Shown: in pieces, positions 61,575-64,000 of the stretch
Layout: each line of letters opens with the position of its first letter
Position numbering within the stretch: the stretch's first letter is position 1
NCBI RefSeq assembly: GCF_028826155.1
Contig: NZ_JAQGPN010000001.1
Coordinates: 2,423,501 to 2,487,500, forward strand
DNA from: Mesorhizobium shangrilense
GTDB taxonomy: Bacteria; Pseudomonadota; Alphaproteobacteria; Rhizobiales; Rhizobiaceae
Reading direction: 5' to 3'
DNA: 64,000 bases
Position numbers and translations under genes: made by a program
Notes under the pieces: model-generated
Seen by the model: the letters and a program-made list of their open reading frames with translations, nothing else
The model's database searches: none
What the model was told of the DNA's origin: nothing

Positions 61575-62594
61575 ATGGCGGACCAGATGCGCGGCCGGGA
61601 GCATATGAGTCCTCGACGGGTCCTCGTGACGGGTGCGTTCGGCTTCGTTGGCCGCTGGCTGATCGCCGAGCTGCTGAAGCGCGACGCTTCGATGGAGATC
61701 ATCGGCTGGCGTACGCACGACGAGGGCGGGGCAGCAGTCGATGCGCGCGTCGAGCCGGTTGCCGTGGATCTCACCGATCGCGACACGGTTTTCGCCGCGT
61801 GCGCCGCTGCAAAGCCGACGGCCGTCGTGCATCTGGCCGCGATTTCCGCGCCGCGCGAGGCGATGCTCGATCCGCGCCGGGCCTGGGACGTCAATCTGTT
61901 CGGAACGATGAACCTCGCCGACGCGGTGCTCGCAAGCGCGCCCACAGCGCGCTTCATCCATATCAGCAGCTCCGAGGTGTACGGTGGCAGCTTTGGCCGT
62001 GCCGCCGGGGCGCTTGACGAGACAGCGGCTCTGGAGCCGCTCAACATGTATGCCGTGACCAAGAGCGCGGCGGATCTGCTTGTCGGCAAGATGGCCCATG
62101 AGGGATTGCGCGCGATGAGGATCCGCCCCTTCAACCACACGGGGCCGGGCCAAAGCGACGTGTTTGTTGTGGCCTCGCTGGCCAGCCAGATCGCCAAGAT
62201 CGAGCGTCGCATGGCGGCGCCGGTGCTCTATGTCGGCAACACCGATGTCAGCCGCGACATTCTCGATGTCCGCGACGTGGCGAGCGCCTATGCCAGTGCG
62301 GTGATGCTGCCGGACGGGCAGGGGGCGGATGTCCTCAACATCGCATCGGGCCGATCCATCAAGATCGGCGAAATCGCCGAGCGCCTGCGCTCGCTGGCCA
62401 AGGTGAGGATCGACATCGAGGTTGACGCTGCCCGCGTGCGCGCGAACGATATCAAGCGCACACTGGGCGACGCGCAGCGCGCCAAGGCGGTGCTGGGCTG
62501 GGAGCCGTCGATCCCGATCGAGGAGACGCTGAAGGACGTGCTGGACTACTGGCGCGAGAGGCTTGCGACGAGCCAGGCGGAGCGCGTCTCCTGA
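61575..62594 (+). CDS. rmd: GDP-6-deoxy-D-mannose reductase-like NAD-dependent epimerase
   Basis: A 339-residue extended SDR. NAD site VLVTGAFGFVGRWLIAELLKR, catalytic HISSSEVYGGSFG and LNMYAVTKSAADLL (Tyr-x3-Lys), and MRIRPFNHTGPGQSDVFVVASLASQIAKIE, the pattern of RMD enzymes that reduce GDP-4-keto-6-deoxymannose to GDP-D-rhamnose. It lies 11 bases after gmd, which supports that reaction, but a GDP-fucose or related synthase is possible. A later ATG (MSPRRVLVTG, about 61605) would also fit the fold start. Confidence 0.82.
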   Translation: MADQMRGREHMSPRRVLVTGAFGFVGRWLIAELLKRDASMEIIGWRTHDEGGAAVDARVEPVAVDLTDRDTVFAACAAAKPTAVVHLAAISAPREAMLDPRRAWDVNLFGTMNLADAVLASAPTARFIHISSSEVYGGSFGRAAGALDETAALEPLNMYAVTKSAADLLVGKMAHEGLRAMRIRPFNHTGPGQSDVFVVASLASQIAKIERRMAAPVLYVGNTDVSRDILDVRDVASAYASAVMLPDGQGADVLNIASGRSIKIGEIAERLRSLAKVRIDIEVDAARVRANDIKRTLGDAQRAKAVLGWEPSIPIEETLKDVLDYWRERLATSQAERVS

Positions 62595-63778
62595 TGTCTG
62601 GCTCGAACAATCCAGCGCAAGTCGTGCCCGGCCCAGGAGTTCCTGCCGCCATCAGGCCGGCAAGACTAGACCTGCGCATCCGGAACCAGATGAGTGCGCT
62701 CGCTGCCGAGCGCACTGGCGCCGCCACCATTGCTTATGCGGGGGAACCGAAATTGTCTCGACTGCGAGCCAAAGCGAAATCGCTGCTGCGTGGCCCGGCC
62801 GACGCCGTGAGGCGCTTCCTGAACGCGCCCGTCAGGGTCTCGATGATGGAAGTCGACCAGCGCGTGGAGCACGTCCAGCAGCGCATCGAGCACAACGAGA
62901 TCGCGCAGCAGGCGCTGATGGCCCGGCTCGACAACCTGACGCGCATGTTCGGCGCGCGCATGGACGAGATTGAAGTCAAGATGCGGCCGCTCGTCTCGCT
63001 CGACGACGCCTACGCGGTCCGACTTGGCGACGGCTACGTGCTCGTCCCGAAGGACGAGCCCGCCTTCCTGCTGATGCTCGCAGACGCGACGACGGGAGGA
63101 CTCGAGCCCGGCACGCGCGCCTGCCTGAAACGGCTGCTGCAGCCGGGCGACACCGCCGTCGACATCGGCGCCAATATCGGACTCCTGACCATGGCCTGCG
63201 CCCGGGCCGTGGGTCCCAGCGGCAAGGTTTTCAGCTTCGAGCCAGAGAAGCGGATGGCGGACCTGCTCGAGCGTACCATCTCCATGAATGGCTTCGCGCA
63301 GGTGAAGCTGTCGCGCCAGGCGGTCAGCGCCGAGCCGGGGACGCTTTCCTTCAACGTATCCAGGATTCCCGGGCACAGCTCTCTCTTCGCCCTGCCGGAC
63401 CAGGAGGCGGGCCACCTGCAGAAAGTCGATGTCGTGCGCCTTGACGACGCGATCCCGGCCGACGCGAGGGTCGATGTCGTCAAGATCGACGTCGAGGGCG
63501 CCGAGATGGACGTGGTGAGGGGGATGCAGCGCATACTCTCGTCCAATCCCAATATCGCGGTGATCGCCGAGTTCGGCATTTCGCACCTGCGGCGGGTAGG
63601 CGTCACTTCGGCCGACTGGTTCGGCGCGTTCGAGGCGCACGGCCTCAAGCCGTTCGTCATCGAGGAGCCTACAGGCGTCTGCAAGCCGGCCGAGATCGAA
63701 AAGCTGGAAGCGATCGAGTCCGCCAACGTTGTCTTCGTGCGGCCTGGAAGCGCAACGGAAAAGAGGCTTCTCGCGTGA
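62594..63778 (+). CDS. FkbM family methyltransferase with N-terminal coiled coil
   Basis: A 394-residue protein. The first ~125 residues are non-catalytic and end in a predicted coiled coil (VEHVQQRIEHNEIAQQALMARLDNL). The C-terminal part is an FkbM-type (Methyltransf_21) enzyme with TAVDIGANIGLLTMACARAVGPSGKVFSFEPE as SAM site and VDVVKIDVEGAEMDVVRGMQ as the following conserved block. Such enzymes O-methylate sugars and polyketides; in O-antigen clusters they often cap or decorate the chain. The start overlaps the rmd stop by 1 base. Confidence 0.85.
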   Translation: MSGSNNPAQVVPGPGVPAAIRPARLDLRIRNQMSALAAERTGAATIAYAGEPKLSRLRAKAKSLLRGPADAVRRFLNAPVRVSMMEVDQRVEHVQQRIEHNEIAQQALMARLDNLTRMFGARMDEIEVKMRPLVSLDDAYAVRLGDGYVLVPKDEPAFLLMLADATTGGLEPGTRACLKRLLQPGDTAVDIGANIGLLTMACARAVGPSGKVFSFEPEKRMADLLERTISMNGFAQVKLSRQAVSAEPGTLSFNVSRIPGHSSLFALPDQEAGHLQKVDVVRLDDAIPADARVDVVKIDVEGAEMDVVRGMQRILSSNPNIAVIAEFGISHLRRVGVTSADWFGAFEAHGLKPFVIEEPTGVCKPAEIEKLEAIESANVVFVRPGSATEKRLLA

Positions 63779-64000
63779 GGATAGGCTGGGTCACCCCGCT
63801 CGCGCAGAATTCGGCGATCGGACGCGTCAGCGCCATCGTGTGCGACGAGCTGGCGGCGCGCGGGCATCGGGTGGACATCATCAGGTCCGAGTCGCGCGAG
63901 ACTGTCGACAGCCCGCACTGGCCCACCGAGCACAAGGTGACGACGTCCTTCGAGGTGTCGTTCCTGGAAGCCGAGAAGAACTATGACGTTGTCTTCCTGA
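63775..64000 (+). CDS. Glycosyltransferase, N-terminal fragment (runs off window)
   Basis: The gene starts at GTG 63775, overlapping the FkbM stop by 4 bases (GTGA). The visible 75 residues begin MRIGWVTPLAQNSAIGRVSA and continue IVCDELAARGHRVDIIRSES. That is the usual GT-B opening: an IGWVTP strand, a Gly/Ser-rich acceptor loop, then a helix leading to GHRVDII. The 3' end is beyond the window, so family and donor cannot be given. It is part of the glycan operon. Confidence 0.7.
   Translation, partial: MRIGWVTPLAQNSAIGRVSAIVCDELAARGHRVDIIRSESRETVDSPHWPTEHKVTTSFEVSFLEAEKNYDVVFL

Overview
The window looks like a piece of chromosome from a GC-rich alphaproteobacterium of the Hyphomicrobiales (Rhizobiales), most like Mesorhizobium and its Phyllobacteriaceae relatives. 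Four things point there: a two-piece (circularly permuted) tmRNA whose tag reads ANDNYAEARLAA, an alphaproteobacterial SspB followed by DUF4169 and ribbon-helix-helix genes, a BA14K-family protein, and the order thyA-folA-hflK-hflC-degP-serB-miaA-ilvB-ilvN. I see no rRNA, CRISPR array, insertion sequence or prophage.

Region 1 (1-22 kb) is mostly core functions. It holds an AsmA-like C-terminus, the SspB group, a TetR/MFS drug-efflux pair with a visible operator, tmRNA, folate and thymidylate enzymes, the HflKC membrane complex, a DegP protease, SerB, MiaA, a diguanylate cyclase and a HerA-like ATPase. A flavin monooxygenase is divergent from an XRE-cupin regulator. A small toxin-antitoxin operon after degP has a 28-bp perfect palindrome as probable operator and a frameshifted PIN toxin gene.

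Region 2 (22-38 kb) carries branched-chain amino acid synthesis (ilvB, ilvN, and ilvC further on). ilvB is preceded by what looks like a transcription attenuator with a nearly leaderless leader peptide containing LILVV. Next come a mazEF pair behind a palindrome, a LysE exporter behind another palindrome, a cobalt-type nitrile hydratase (alpha, beta, accessory), minCDE with a TTAA-N7-TTAA (CtrA-type) site and an extra 57-aa gene, a RecD-like helicase, pdxJ, kup, and a Tat-exported FMN hydroxy-acid oxidase followed by a TetR regulator.

Region 3 (38-50 kb) is accessory: PilZ and BA14K proteins, a phosphodiesterase-fold hydrolase, a Nudix protein, a MacAB-type tripartite exporter, a PhzF protein, a matrixin-type metalloprotease, a glycine-zipper lipoprotein, a class III adenylate cyclase and tRNA-Lys(CTT).

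Region 4 (50-64 kb) is a cell-surface locus. It has a type I secretion ABC transporter and membrane-fusion protein with a promoter and inverted repeat in front, a small XRE regulator behind its own inverted repeat, an unknown membrane protein, a SapC-family protein (a family named for a Campylobacter S-layer locus), and a glycan set: two glycosyltransferases, GDP-mannose 4,6-dehydratase, a GDP-6-deoxymannose reductase-like enzyme, an epimerase and an FkbM methyltransferase. The metalloprotease at 45-46 kb has no Sec signal. Its C-terminal half closely resembles the N-terminal, LPS-anchoring part of the Caulobacter S-layer protein RsaA as I remember it. Together these genes suggest a type I secreted protease held on a 6-deoxyhexose O-polysaccharide, an arrangement parallel to the rsaA/rsaDE/lps locus. 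No large S-layer gene is visible in the window.
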